A stretch of DNA of 64,000 nucleotides from Lentzea fradiae (GTDB lineage Bacteria; Actinomycetota; Actinomycetes; Mycobacteriales; Pseudonocardiaceae), in the NCBI RefSeq assembly GCF_900100955.1, contig NZ_FNCC01000012.1, positions 1-64,000 of the forward strand. The letters are read 5' to 3'. Shown here piece after piece: positions 33,674 through 41,578 of the stretch; within the stretch, counting starts at the first letter, position 1, and the number at the start of each line of letters is the position of its first letter. The notes below the pieces were generated by a model. That model had not been told where the DNA came from. It worked only from the letters and a program-made list of their open reading frames with translations, and made no database searches. Made by a program: the position numbers and the translations under genes.

Positions 33674-34426
33674 ATGGCTACGTTCGCACTGGTTCCCGGC
33701 GCCTGGCTCGGGGCATGGGCTTGGGACGAGACGGCACGCGCTCTGCGGGAGCGCGGCCACACCGCGGTGGCGGTGACACTGACGGGCCTGGCCGAGCGCG
33801 CCGGACAGGGCGGGCCTCGGACGGATCTGAGCACCCACATCGCCGACATCACCGCACTGGTCGAGCAGCAGGACCTGCATGACGTCACCTTGGTGGCCCA
33901 CAGCTACGCCGCCGCTCCGGTCACCGGCGCCGCGGGACGCCTCGGCGACCGGCTGGAACGCGTGGTCTACGTCGACAGCGCCCCGTTCTTCGACGGCATG
34001 TGCATGCTCGACCTCCTGGCACCGGGGGCGGCCGATCAGCTGCGGCAGCAGGTCGGGGACGGCTGGCGGCTGGCCATGCCGCCGATCGACGTCCTCGGCC
34101 TGTCCGGCAGCCTCGACGGACTCGGCGAGCCCGAACTGGAGCGGCTCGCAGCGCGGGCCACCCCGCACCCGTTCGGCACCTACACCGAACGTCTCACCGG
34201 CCCGGTCGACCCCGGCTCCGGAGTGGACCGCGTCCTGATCGCCTGCCACGACTTCACGGCACTGCTGGACGCCGGGGTGCCGCAGCTCGCCGCCCTGAAC
34301 CAGCCGCCGTGGCGGCGTTTCGACCTGCCCACGGGACATTGGCCGATGCTCTCGGCGCCGACCGAACTGGCCGCCCTGCTCGACGCGGCAGTCGCGGTCA
34401 CACCCGGCGTCACGGCGGCGGGCTGA
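33674..34426 (+). CDS. alpha/beta hydrolase (salicylate-esterase-like)
   Basis: 250-residue alpha/beta hydrolase beginning MATFALVPGAWLGAWAW, the oxyanion-hole region of plant-type methyl-ester hydrolases and related bacterial proteins. The nucleophile elbow is VAHSYAA with Ser77, and the late TGHWPML carries the catalytic His. AGGGAG eight bases before ATG is a good ribosome site. Soluble and cytoplasmic; substrate unknown. Its upstream operator and the divergent truncated WYL regulator suggest it was originally repressed by that regulator and may now be constitutive. Confidence 0.85.
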   Translation: MATFALVPGAWLGAWAWDETARALRERGHTAVAVTLTGLAERAGQGGPRTDLSTHIADITALVEQQDLHDVTLVAHSYAAAPVTGAAGRLGDRLERVVYVDSAPFFDGMCMLDLLAPGAADQLRQQVGDGWRLAMPPIDVLGLSGSLDGLGEPELERLAARATPHPFGTYTERLTGPVDPGSGVDRVLIACHDFTALLDAGVPQLAALNQPPWRRFDLPTGHWPMLSAPTELAALLDAAVAVTPGVTAAG

Positions 34427-34480
34427 CGCTCAGGCGTCCGACGCGGCGGCGAAGGCGTCGGCCAGAGCAGATGGGGGGAC

Positions 34481-34517
34481 GTGGGTGAGGTCCTGCCCTT
34501 GGCAGGACCTCACCCAC
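34481..34517. terminator. perfect 17-base-pair hairpin terminator
   Basis: Arms GTGGGTGAGGTCCTGCC (34481-34497) and its exact inverse (34501-34517) enclose a 3-base loop. It lies 55 bases past the hydrolase stop. There is no T-tract, but the stem is unusually long and perfect, enough for intrinsic termination in actinomycetes. Confidence 0.65.
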
Positions 34518-34603
34518 CTGCTGGCCGTCCTCGCGATGCCGGCGACTTTGCCACCCAGGCAAAAAACCTTCGCGCAGTCCCGTTCCGATGATCCACTGGG
34601 TGG

Positions 34604-35026
34604 ATGAAAACCACCGTTGACGTTGTGGCAGAACGCTTTCGGCTCACGTACTCGTGCGAGAGCATCGACCCGGACTTCGGTGACCTCTTCGGCGACACCG
34701 TCGTGGTCTGGCACAACTACGAAAGCGAGATGTCCGTACCCGGCCGGGAGCTGGCGGACGTCATGATCCGCATGGTGAGCGCGGCCTCCGAGGTCGTCCG
34801 CGGCCACCGCGACACCGTGTGGGCGATGCAGGTGAGCCCGGACGGCTTCACGCTGGCCGCCACGCTCGAAGGCGAACTGCCCGACGGCACACCGGTCCGC
34901 ATCCCGCGGTGCCTCCTGGTCGAGGTGCGGGACGGGCTGATCGTGCGCATCAACGAGTTCGGCGACCACAGCCAGCGCGAACCCTACGACAGGGTCCTGA
35001 AAGCCGCCGGGAGGTTCCGCAGCTGA
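34604..35026 (+). CDS. SnoaL/NTF2-like protein
   Basis: 140-residue cone-shaped NTF2-fold protein, by pattern: a first helix with the aromatic-rich WHNYES segment, then VRGHRDTVWAMQVSPDG and EVRDGLIVRINEFGDHSQ, the characteristic strand ending in E(Y/F)xD that opens the cavity. Members act as isomerases, hydrolases or ligand binders, and the reaction cannot be told here. ATG at 34604 has only a weak ribosome site. It lies alone between the hairpin and a converging MarR gene. Confidence 0.7.
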   Translation: MKTTVDVVAERFRLTYSCESIDPDFGDLFGDTVVVWHNYESEMSVPGRELADVMIRMVSAASEVVRGHRDTVWAMQVSPDGFTLAATLEGELPDGTPVRIPRCLLVEVRDGLIVRINEFGDHSQREPYDRVLKAAGRFRS

Positions 35027-35065
35027 TATCGCAAACCTGGGATCTCCTGGCGGGAGCGCCGGCGG

Positions 35066-35503
35066 TCACTCCTCGCCCGCGCTGAGAACCTCCAGGATCT
35101 CGACCAAAGTGGACAGTTGTTCCGCGGTGAGCGGGCTGAAAAGCTCCTCCGCCGCCAGCTCGTAGCCCGCCGTCCACTCCTGGGCCAGCGCGGCGCCCTG
35201 CGGGGTCACCCGGAGGAACACGGACCGGCGGTCCTCCGCGCTGGCCTGGCGTTCGAGCAGCCCGTCGCGGACGAGCGCGTCGACGAGCGACGACGCGGTT
35301 CCCTGGGTGATGCCCACCGCGAGGGCCAGCTCGGTGACGCGCACCGGTTGCGACCGCGCCACCTCGACCACCAGGCGGGACCGCGGCGTCGAGACGCCGT
35401 GCTCGCCCAGGCGTTCGTTGAAATGACGCACGAGGACCTTCGCCGCACGGCTGAACTCGTCGGCCACCCTCGCCGCGGTCACGCGCTCCTTCGCGCCGGA
35501 CAT
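35066..35503 (-). CDS. MarR-family regulator
   Basis: 145-residue MarR winged-helix protein: VTELALAVGITQGTASSLVDALVRDGLLER is the recognition helix region and ASAEDRRSVFLRVTPQG is the wing. MarR proteins usually repress the divergent gene and release DNA on binding a phenolic or similar ligand. It is divergent from an NAD-dependent epimerase-like gene across 103 bases that include an AT-rich stretch. No unusual residues. Confidence 0.9.
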   Translation of the reverse strand: MSGAKERVTAARVADEFSRAAKVLVRHFNERLGEHGVSTPRSRLVVEVARSQPVRVTELALAVGITQGTASSLVDALVRDGLLERQASAEDRRSVFLRVTPQGAALAQEWTAGYELAAEELFSPLTAEQLSTLVEILEVLSAGEE

Positions 35504-35538
35504 CCGCCACCTCCCGCTTGACGCCCCATCCTACGGCA

Positions 35539-35590
35539 GGTTACATAGACGTAGATACATCGATGCCAAACTATTCGATGTCGATGCGAA
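35539..35590. promoter_or_regulatory. AT-rich candidate operator, MarR / epimerase
   Basis: An AT-rich island in the MarR-epimerase gap containing two TACAT repeats and several TCGATG copies (for example CATCGATG at about 35569). MarR proteins favour such AT-rich palindromes, but I cannot point to one perfect inverted repeat. Confidence 0.35.
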
Positions 35591-35606
35591 CTGTGGGAGT
35601 GGAAGC

Positions 35607-36608
35607 ATGAAGATCTTCGTCACCGGCGGCAGCGGTTTCGTCGGCAGTGCGCTCGTCCACCGGCTCGTCGCCGAAGGACACGAGGTTCTGGCGCTGGCCA
35701 GGTCGGGTTCGAGCATCCAGCGCGTCCGCGCGGCCGGGGGCGACCCGGTCCCCGGCGACCTCGCCGACCTCGGCAGGACCGACCGGCCGTGGCACGCGAG
35801 GCTGCGGGAGGTCGACGCGGTCGTGCACGTCGCGGCCCACATGGAGTTCTGGGGACCGGACGCCCTCTTCGAGCAGGCCAACCACGTGCCGACCGTGGCC
35901 CTGCACGAGGCGAGCGTCGCCGCCGGTGTGCGGCGGTTCGTGCTCGTCAGCGCCGCGTCCGTCTCCACGGGCAGCCAGCGCCGTCCCGTCGTGGACGAGT
36001 CGACGCCGGAAGGGAAGGCGAACATCGCCTACAGCCGGGTCAAGCTGGCCACCGAGCGCGCCCTGCTCGAGGCCCGCGGCGGGGAGACCGAACTGGTGGT
36101 GCTCCGGCCACCGTTCATCTGGGGCCGAGGCATGGCGACCCTCGACGAGCTCACGAAGGTCGCCGAGGCCGGACGGTTCTCCTGGATCGACGACGGCAGG
36201 CACACCGTCGACTTCGTCCACGTCGAGAACCTGGTCAGCTCGATCCTCCTCGCGCTCACGCGAGGCCGTCACGGCGGCGTCTACTACGTCACCGACGGCA
36301 CCCCGATGCCCATCCGCGACTTCCTGACCCCGTTGCTCGCCACGCGCGGCGTGGACCTGTCCAAGAGCCGCAGCGTTCCCATGACGATCGCGGCCCCGAT
36401 GGCGGCGATGATGGACCGCACCGCACGCCTGCTGCGCCGGAAGACCGCACCGCCGCTGACGAACTGGCTCGTGAGCTGGACCGGCCGCGACCGTTCCTAC
36501 GACATCACCGCCGCGCGGACCGAGCTCGGTTACTCGCCGGACGTGACCCTGGAGAAGGGTCTGGCCGAGATGAGGTCACCCGCCGGACGCCGCCCTCACG
36601 CGGCCTGA
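35607..36608 (+). CDS. NAD(P)-dependent epimerase/dehydratase-type SDR
   Basis: 333-residue extended short-chain dehydrogenase with the Rossmann motif TGGSGFVGS (residues 6-14), Asp-containing cofactor region, and catalytic Tyr/Lys in AYSRVKLATE. The middle part (RPPFIWGRGMATLDEL and TVDFVHVENLVSSI) resembles 3-beta-hydroxysteroid dehydrogenase/NAD-epimerases. ATG at 35607 with GTGGGAGTGGAAGC upstream. Probably controlled by the divergent MarR. The C-terminus overlaps the converging SDR gene by 13 bases. Substrate unknown. Confidence 0.87.
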   Translation: MKIFVTGGSGFVGSALVHRLVAEGHEVLALARSGSSIQRVRAAGGDPVPGDLADLGRTDRPWHARLREVDAVVHVAAHMEFWGPDALFEQANHVPTVALHEASVAAGVRRFVLVSAASVSTGSQRRPVVDESTPEGKANIAYSRVKLATERALLEARGGETELVVLRPPFIWGRGMATLDELTKVAEAGRFSWIDDGRHTVDFVHVENLVSSILLALTRGRHGGVYYVTDGTPMPIRDFLTPLLATRGVDLSKSRSVPMTIAAPMAAMMDRTARLLRRKTAPPLTNWLVSWTGRDRSYDITAARTELGYSPDVTLEKGLAEMRSPAGRRPHAA

Positions 36609-37369
36609 AGCGCGGGCCCGAGGAGCAGCCCGCCGTCGATGACGTACTCCGACCCCGTGACGAACGAGGCGTCCGACGACGTGAGGAACAGGAGGAGCCG
36701 GGTGACGTCGACCGGCTCGCCGAGCCGCGGGACGGCGAACGGCTCGGGCGAGTAGAAGTCGGCGATCGCCGCGGTAGCTCCCGCCGCCGGCTCCTGGATG
36801 AAGGGGGTCGCGATCACGCCGGGATGGATGGTGTTCACACGGATGTTGTCCCGTCCGAGCTCGAGCGCCGCCGTCCGGGTCAGCCCCCGCACGGCCCACT
36901 TGCTGGCGACGTACGGCGCGTAGTGCGCGGTGCCACCCACGCCCATCACCGAGGCGATGTTGACGATGGCACCCCCTCCCGCGCGGCGCAGGGCGGGGGC
37001 GGCGACCTTGATGCCGAGGAAGGTCCCGGTGAGGTTGACGTCGAGGATGCGCGACCACGTGGCGTGGTCCGTCTCCTCGATCAGCGCCGGCGGGTTCTGC
37101 ACGCCCGCGTTGTTGACAAGCACGTTCAGCCCGCCGAAGGCGCTCTCGGTGTCCTGCACAGCGGCGGACCACGAGCTCTCGTCGGTGACGTCGAGGGAGA
37201 CGAAGCGAGCGCGGTCGCCGAGCTCGTCGGCGAGAGCGGTGCCGCGTCCGGCGTCGATGCCGCCGATCACCACGTTCGCCCCCTCCGCGTGGTAGGCGCG
37301 GACGTGGCTCGACCCCTGGCCACCGGCCCCACCGGTCACGAGCACGGTCCGGCCGTCGAAGCGAAGCAT
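36596..37369 (-). CDS. classical short-chain dehydrogenase/reductase
   Basis: 257-residue SDR with TGGAGGQGSS (TGxxxGxG cofactor loop), NNAG (LVNNAGVQNP), catalytic Ser in NIASVMG and Tyr-x3-Lys in YAPYVASKWAV, then the HPG motif IHPGVIATP. It resembles 3-alpha/20-beta-hydroxysteroid-type dehydrogenases that use NAD(H). Divergent from a TetR gene across an intergenic region with two clear operators, so it is the likely target of that repressor. Confidence 0.92.
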   Translation of the reverse strand: MLRFDGRTVLVTGGAGGQGSSHVRAYHAEGANVVIGGIDAGRGTALADELGDRARFVSLDVTDESSWSAAVQDTESAFGGLNVLVNNAGVQNPPALIEETDHATWSRILDVNLTGTFLGIKVAAPALRRAGGGAIVNIASVMGVGGTAHYAPYVASKWAVRGLTRTAALELGRDNIRVNTIHPGVIATPFIQEPAAGATAAIADFYSPEPFAVPRLGEPVDVTRLLLFLTSSDASFVTGSEYVIDGGLLLGPALQAA

Positions 37370-37424
37370 CAGCTGTTCCTCCGATGCGTGAGCGACTGGC
37401 CGGGGTCGTCATCGACGAGCGACC

Positions 37425-37450
37425 AGTGGTGAGCCACTCGACTCACCACT
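37425..37450. promoter_or_regulatory. operator 1, SDR/TetR intergenic
   Basis: Inverted repeat AGTGGTGAG (37425-37433) and CTCACCACT (37442-37450), 9-base arms with an 8-base spacer, upstream of the SDR start. It shares the GGTGAG core with operator 2 nearby, as expected for two sites of one TetR dimer. Confidence 0.6.
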
Positions 37451-37473
37451 CACGACAGTAGGTCGGCGGCAAT

Positions 37474-37493
37474 GGTGAGTCAAGTGACTCACC
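37474..37493. promoter_or_regulatory. operator 2, SDR/TetR intergenic
   Basis: Near-continuous palindrome with arms GGTGAGTCA and TGACTCACC and a 2-base centre, ending five bases before the TetR ATG. It would block transcription of the TetR gene itself, consistent with autorepression. Confidence 0.65.
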
Positions 37494-37497
37494 TCGT

Positions 37498-38121
37498 ATG
37501 CTCGGGGTCGTGACGACGTATCACCAGCGCATCGCCCGGGAGAAGCGGGCGCTGATCCTGGCGGCCGCGACCGAGCTGTTCCTCGAACTGGGCTACGACC
37601 GGACGTCGCTGGCCCGGATCGCGGAACGCTCGGGCGTGTCGCGAGCCACCCTGTTCAAGCAGTTCCCGACGAAGGCCGCCCTGTTCGACGCGATGGTCAC
37701 CGAGTCGTGGTCGGCCGCCGCCGAAGAGGCCCCGCCCCCTCCCGGCGACATCACCGGCGGCCTCACCACCATCGGCCGCCGCTACGCCGAGCTGCTGAGC
37801 CGCGCCCAGATGACCGACCTGTTCCGGATCGTCATCGCCGAGCTGCCACGGTTCCCCGAACTCGCCAACGCCCAGTTCTCCCAAGGGAAACTGCCCTACT
37901 TCGAGTCCGTGCGCGACTACCTGCTGTCCGAACAGGACGCGGGGACGATCCGGGTCGACGACGCGGACCTCGCGGCCACCCAGTTCCTCGGCATGATCTC
38001 CAACTACGTCTTCTGGCCCGCACTTCTGGTGCCGGGCTGGGAAGTGAGCGCCGAACGCGCCGCCCAGGTGGTCGACGAGGCCGTCCGCACCACCGCCGCC
38101 CGGTACTCCACGACCTCCTGA
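37498..38121 (+). CDS. TetR-family repressor
   Basis: 207-residue TetR regulator: IAREKRALILAAATELFLELGYDRTSLARIAERSGVSRATLFKQFPTKAALFDAMV is the canonical N-terminal DNA-binding unit, followed by a helical ligand-binding domain. ATG at 37498 sits just after a palindromic operator; GTG at 37510 is an alternative start that would clear it better. It is divergent from the SDR at 36596-37369 and probably represses both genes. Confidence 0.88.
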   Translation: MLGVVTTYHQRIAREKRALILAAATELFLELGYDRTSLARIAERSGVSRATLFKQFPTKAALFDAMVTESWSAAAEEAPPPPGDITGGLTTIGRRYAELLSRAQMTDLFRIVIAELPRFPELANAQFSQGKLPYFESVRDYLLSEQDAGTIRVDDADLAATQFLGMISNYVFWPALLVPGWEVSAERAAQVVDEAVRTTAARYSTTS

Positions 38122-38135
38122 ACCCGCGCCTCATA

Positions 38136-38171
38136 TTTAGGAACGCTCGTTCTTGACTGATCGTTCCTAAA
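38136..38171. promoter_or_regulatory. composite operator upstream of second TetR gene
   Basis: Outer inverted repeat TTTAGGAACG (38136-38145) and CGTTCCTAAA (38162-38171), plus an inner palindrome GAACGCTCGTTC (38141-38152). It lies 18 bases before the TetR ATG at 38190, in a clearly AT-richer patch, and probably serves autoregulation. Confidence 0.6.
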
Positions 38172-38189
38172 AACGCTAGCGTCGACGTC

Positions 38190-38648
38190 ATGGGACGACG
38201 ACGGTCTTTCGACGTGGACGAGGTCGTGGAGGCTGCGGCGGAGCTGTTCGCCGGCCGCTCCTACGACGGCGTCTCGATCGACGACCTGGTGACCCGGCTC
38301 GGGGTGCACCGCAACAGCCTCTACGGCGTGTTCGGCAGCAAGCGCGGCTTGTACCTGACCGCGTTGCGCCGGCACGTGGATCACGACGTGCGCCCGCACC
38401 TGGCTCAGGCAGCGCGCTCGGACCGGACACCGGCCTGGGACCTGCTGCTGCTCGCCGCGGTCGACCGGGCGCCGGACGACCCCGAGGTCGCCGAACTGGT
38501 GTCGACGGTCTTCACCGAGCTCGACGAGGCGACCGGCGATCCGGGAGTCACGGAGGCACTGCTGGGCAGATGGCTACGCAACCGCGGTGCCCTCACCGTC
38601 CCAACCGGACAGAAGCTGCCGGAAACGGCGTCAGAAAAGGAGAGCTGA
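38190..38648 (+). CDS. short TetR-family regulator
   Basis: 152-residue protein with a normal TetR N-terminus (FDVDEVVEAAAELFAGRSYDGVSIDDLVTRLGVHRNSLYGVFGSKRGLY) but a ligand domain about 40 residues shorter than usual. The last 20 residues (VPTGQKLPETASEKES) are polar and do not look like the family, so a C-terminal truncation or frameshift is possible. It is the first gene of a three-gene operon with the PH-like protein and a secreted hydrolase, and has a composite operator upstream. Confidence 0.78.
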   Translation: MGRRRSFDVDEVVEAAAELFAGRSYDGVSIDDLVTRLGVHRNSLYGVFGSKRGLYLTALRRHVDHDVRPHLAQAARSDRTPAWDLLLLAAVDRAPDDPEVAELVSTVFTELDEATGDPGVTEALLGRWLRNRGALTVPTGQKLPETASEKES

Positions 38649-38649
38649 C

Positions 38650-39003
38650 ATGGCGGTCGTCAGCGTGCAAGGCACCGACCTGATGGTGGAGATGCAAGGG
38701 CTCGACAAGCTGTGGGCGTTGAAGAGCCAGCTGACCATCCCGCTGGCGAACGTGCGGGGAGCCACGGTGGACCCGGGAATCGTGGGTGAGCCGAAGGGAA
38801 TCCGGGCACCGGGCACGCACGTGCCCAAGGTGATCACCGCGGGCACGTTCCACCGCGAGGGCGAGAAGGTCTTCTGGGCGGTGCGCAACGCGCAGAACGC
38901 CGTGGTCGTGGAACTGGCCGACGAGGACTACACCCGCCTGGTGGTCGAGGTGGACGACCCGCGCGCCGTGGTGGCCATGATCGAAGAGGCGACCAGCCGA
39001 TGA
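38650..39003 (+). CDS. small PH-like domain protein
   Basis: 117-residue soluble protein, strand-rich, with LDKLWALKSQLTIPLANVRGATVDP and FWAVRNAQNAVVVELADEDYTRLVVEVDDP. It resembles small actinobacterial bacterial-PH-like proteins of unknown role. AAGGAGAGC precedes ATG at 38650, two bases after the TetR stop. Its end overlaps the next gene start by four bases, so it is co-translated with the secreted hydrolase. Confidence 0.72.
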   Translation: MAVVSVQGTDLMVEMQGLDKLWALKSQLTIPLANVRGATVDPGIVGEPKGIRAPGTHVPKVITAGTFHREGEKVFWAVRNAQNAVVVELADEDYTRLVVEVDDPRAVVAMIEEATSR

Positions 39004-40019
39004 CCGTCAAAGCGGCATTGGCCCTGGCAGCGCTCATCTCCACAGCGATAGCCGGAATCGCCACCGCCGCTCCCCACCACGACACGAGGGCTTGGCTGCC
39101 CGCACAGGACGAAGAAGTCTCCTTCGTCGTCGACGGCACGACCACCTACGGCACGCTGCACGTCCCGGCCCGTCGCCGCGGCGAACGGTTACCCGCGGCC
39201 CTTCTGCTGCCCGGCAGCGGCCCCACCGACCGTGACGGCAACCAGCCTCCGGCGTTCACGCCGAACACCATCCGCGACCTGGCCGGCGTGCTCGGCGACG
39301 ACCGGGTCGTGACCCTCCGGTTCGACAAGTACGGCACCGGCCGCACGGGACTGGGCGCGTGGGCGGAACGTCCCCACGAGCTCGACCACCCGGCGTTCGT
39401 CCGGCAAGCCGCGGCCGCCCGCGATTTCCTGCACGGCCGAAGGGAAGTAGCTCCGGGCCGGGTGGCACTCGCCGGTCACAGCGAAGGAGCGCTGACGGCG
39501 CTGATGCTCGCCGCGGACGCTCCTCACCACCGGCGAGCCGCCGCGCTGATCATGTTGCAACCGCTCGCGTTGCGAATGCTGGACGTGCTGGCCATGCAGC
39601 TGCACGACCAGACCGGGCAACTGGTCGAGTCGGGAGCGATGACCGAGGCGGAAGCCCAAGCCCTGGACCGCGCGATCGACACCGCCGTGGCCGACCTGCG
39701 AGCCGACCGGCCCGTCGACACGACCGCCATGCCACCCGCGCTCGCCGCGCTGTTCCAGGCATTGGCGGGACCGAGCCGGAAGTTCATCACGTCCATCGAC
39801 GCCGTCCACCCGCCCGACGTCGCACGCCGCCTGCGCCCGATGCCCGTGCTGCTGACCTGCGGCGCCCTGGACCCCCAGGTGCCCTGTCACACCACCGACC
39901 AGCTCGCCGCCGTCGTGCGCCACCGCGTCGTCCTGCCCGATGCGGGCCACGCGATGACCACGGCCGACGGAACGTTCTCACCGGTCCTGACCAGGCATCT
40001 CAGCGCCTTGCGCTGGTGA
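39000..40019 (+). CDS. secreted alpha/beta hydrolase with a TTA codon
   Basis: 339-residue hydrolase with a signal peptide (about residues 1-24, hydrophobic ALALAALISTAIAGIATAA). The nucleophile is Ser161 in AGHSEGAL, the Asp region is CGALDPQVP and His is in DAGHAM. The LLLPGSGPTDRDGN segment marks the oxyanion region of peptidase/esterase-like family members. Leu64 is encoded by TTA (39189-39191), a rare codon that may make its expression depend on the bldA-type tRNA and development. It overlaps the PH-like gene and, by 42 bases, the converging SDR. Confidence 0.82.
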   Translation: MTVKAALALAALISTAIAGIATAAPHHDTRAWLPAQDEEVSFVVDGTTTYGTLHVPARRRGERLPAALLLPGSGPTDRDGNQPPAFTPNTIRDLAGVLGDDRVVTLRFDKYGTGRTGLGAWAERPHELDHPAFVRQAAAARDFLHGRREVAPGRVALAGHSEGALTALMLAADAPHHRRAAALIMLQPLALRMLDVLAMQLHDQTGQLVESGAMTEAEAQALDRAIDTAVADLRADRPVDTTAMPPALAALFQALAGPSRKFITSIDAVHPPDVARRLRPMPVLLTCGALDPQVPCHTTDQLAAVVRHRVVLPDAGHAMTTADGTFSPVLTRHLSALRW

Positions 40020-40958
40020 CGCCCCCGCCTGCCCGCCGGGGTCCGGCGCGACTCCGGTGGCAGAAGCCGTGATCTCCCACAGAGCACGAGCGAGCACCGG
40101 GTCCTGCGCCGTCGCCGAGCGGCGGGCAGGCCCGGCCGGACCACGGATCTCGAAGGGCCCGGTGGGCCCCAGATAGCTGCCACCGGACACCGGCCCGGTC
40201 GCGGCGAGCAGCTGCGGCCGGATACCGGTGGCGACCGGCTGGGAGAGGAACCGGTCCGGCCCCACGAGCAGGCGCGCCCTCCACGTGTTGCGACGGGCGA
40301 GGGCGTTGTTCAACAGCTCCGACGACGTCAGCCCCGGATGCGCGGCGACGGACAGCACCGGGTCACCGGCGAGCCGCAACCGCCGGTCGAGCTCCGCGGC
40401 GAACAACAGGTTCGCCACCTTCGAGGCCCCGTAGGCCCGCGTGGGCGAGTACCGCCGCCGCTCCCAGTGCAGATCGGTGAGATCGAGCCCGCCAGTGCGA
40501 TGCCCCAGGCTGGACGTCGTCACCACCCGCGAAGGCCGTTCGGGACTTCCCGCCGCCCGCAGCGCCGGCATCAGCAACCACGTCAACGCGGCCGGCCCCA
40601 GGTGGTTGGTCCCGATCTGCAGCTCGAACCCGTCACGCGTCCGCTCATGCGGCCCCAGCGACACCGCGGCGTTGTTGATGAGCACGTCAACCCGATCACC
40701 AGTGCGTTCCCGGATGTCCGCGGCAGCAGCGCGCACCGAGCCGAGGTCAGCCAGGTCGAGCAGGACAGCCTCCGCCGACCCCCGCGCCCGGACCTGCTCG
40801 ACAGCCACCGCTCCACGCTCAGCGTCCCGAACGGTCATGAGCACACGCGCACCGGCCGCGGCCAGCTCCCCGGAAAGAGCAAGACCAAGACCGGACGTGG
40901 TCCCGGTGACGACGATGCTGCGCCCCGCGAGATCGGGCAGTTCATATGACAGTGTCAT
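39978..40958 (-). CDS. short-chain dehydrogenase (retinol-dehydrogenase-like)
   Basis: 326-residue SDR with TGTTSGLGLAL (cofactor loop), NNAAVS, TTSSLGHRTGG and Tyr-x3-Lys in YGASKVANL, and a longer C-terminal tail than classical SDRs, as in the oxidoreductase/retinol-dehydrogenase branch using NADP. ATG at 40958 overlaps a palindromic operator; an upstream in-frame start adds 12 residues but would cover the whole operator. Divergent from a TetR gene that probably represses it. Confidence 0.87.
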   Translation of the reverse strand: MTLSYELPDLAGRSIVVTGTTSGLGLALSGELAAAGARVLMTVRDAERGAVAVEQVRARGSAEAVLLDLADLGSVRAAAADIRERTGDRVDVLINNAAVSLGPHERTRDGFELQIGTNHLGPAALTWLLMPALRAAGSPERPSRVVTTSSLGHRTGGLDLTDLHWERRRYSPTRAYGASKVANLLFAAELDRRLRLAGDPVLSVAAHPGLTSSELLNNALARRNTWRARLLVGPDRFLSQPVATGIRPQLLAATGPVSGGSYLGPTGPFEIRGPAGPARRSATAQDPVLARALWEITASATGVAPDPGGQAGASPAQGAEMPGQDR

Positions 40959-40959
40959 A
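40945..40959. promoter_or_regulatory. operator 1 at the SDR start, TATGACA-G-TGTCATA
   Basis: Perfect palindrome with 7-base arms and a 1-base centre that covers the first codons of the SDR gene. Together with the related half-sites at 40983-40993 it is the likely binding site of the divergent TetR protein. Confidence 0.65.
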
Positions 40960-40982
40960 CGAACAACTGTCCCCACTTCATA

Positions 40983-40993
40983 TGACGTTGTCA
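40983..40993. promoter_or_regulatory. operator 2, TGAC-N3-GTCA
   Basis: Smaller palindrome sharing the TATGAC half-site with the operator at 40945-40959 and lying 15 bases before the TetR ATG. Suggests one repressor controls both divergent genes. Confidence 0.5.
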
Positions 40994-41007
40994 ACTAAGC
41001 TGCCCGC

Positions 41008-41568
41008 ATGACACGGACCGAGACCGCCGCGGCCACCCGACGAGCCCTGGTCCGCGCCGCCTCCGACCTGCTCGACGAGGGAGGCCCCGGCGCCGTGACC
41101 CTCCGCGAGGTGGGCTCCCGGGCCGGTGTCTCGCGCGGCGCGCCCTACGGGCACTTCGAGAACAAGGACCACCTGCTGACCGAGCTCGCGATCAACGCGT
41201 GGAACTCACTGGCAGACGAGGTCGAACAGACCCGCACGGCCCCCACCCCGCAAGCCCGGCTGGAGCAGGCCGTCCTCGCGTTCATCGGCATGGCCCGGCG
41301 GCAGCCACATCGCTACGCCCTGATGTTCAGCACCCCGGCGAGCACACCGGCCGCCGCCGAGGCCGCGGACCGCCTGGAACGAAACTTCCTCGCCCTCATC
41401 GCGGACGTGGTGGGCGAACCCGACGCACCCCGTTGGTGCGCCTTGCTGATGTCCAGCGCCCACGGCATCGCGGGGATGGAACTGAGCGGCCACCTGGCAA
41501 AGGACAAGTGGCAGGTCAGCGTCGAACAACTGGTACGCATGCTGGTCAACGCGACCCGCCACCCGTGA
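41008..41568 (+). CDS. TetR-family repressor
   Basis: 186-residue TetR protein: RRALVRAASDLLDEGGPGAVTLREVGSRAGVSRGAPYGHFENKDHLL is the DNA-binding unit, and the C-terminal domain (AVLAFIGMARRQPHRYALMFSTP) matches the TetR_C_33/WHG-like group. Divergent from the SDR at 39978-40958, with two palindromes between. Its stop is ten bases before the end of the converging quinone-reductase-like gene. Confidence 0.9.
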   Translation: MTRTETAAATRRALVRAASDLLDEGGPGAVTLREVGSRAGVSRGAPYGHFENKDHLLTELAINAWNSLADEVEQTRTAPTPQARLEQAVLAFIGMARRQPHRYALMFSTPASTPAAAEAADRLERNFLALIADVVGEPDAPRWCALLMSSAHGIAGMELSGHLAKDKWQVSVEQLVRMLVNATRHP

Positions 41569-41578
41569 GACTCCCGGC

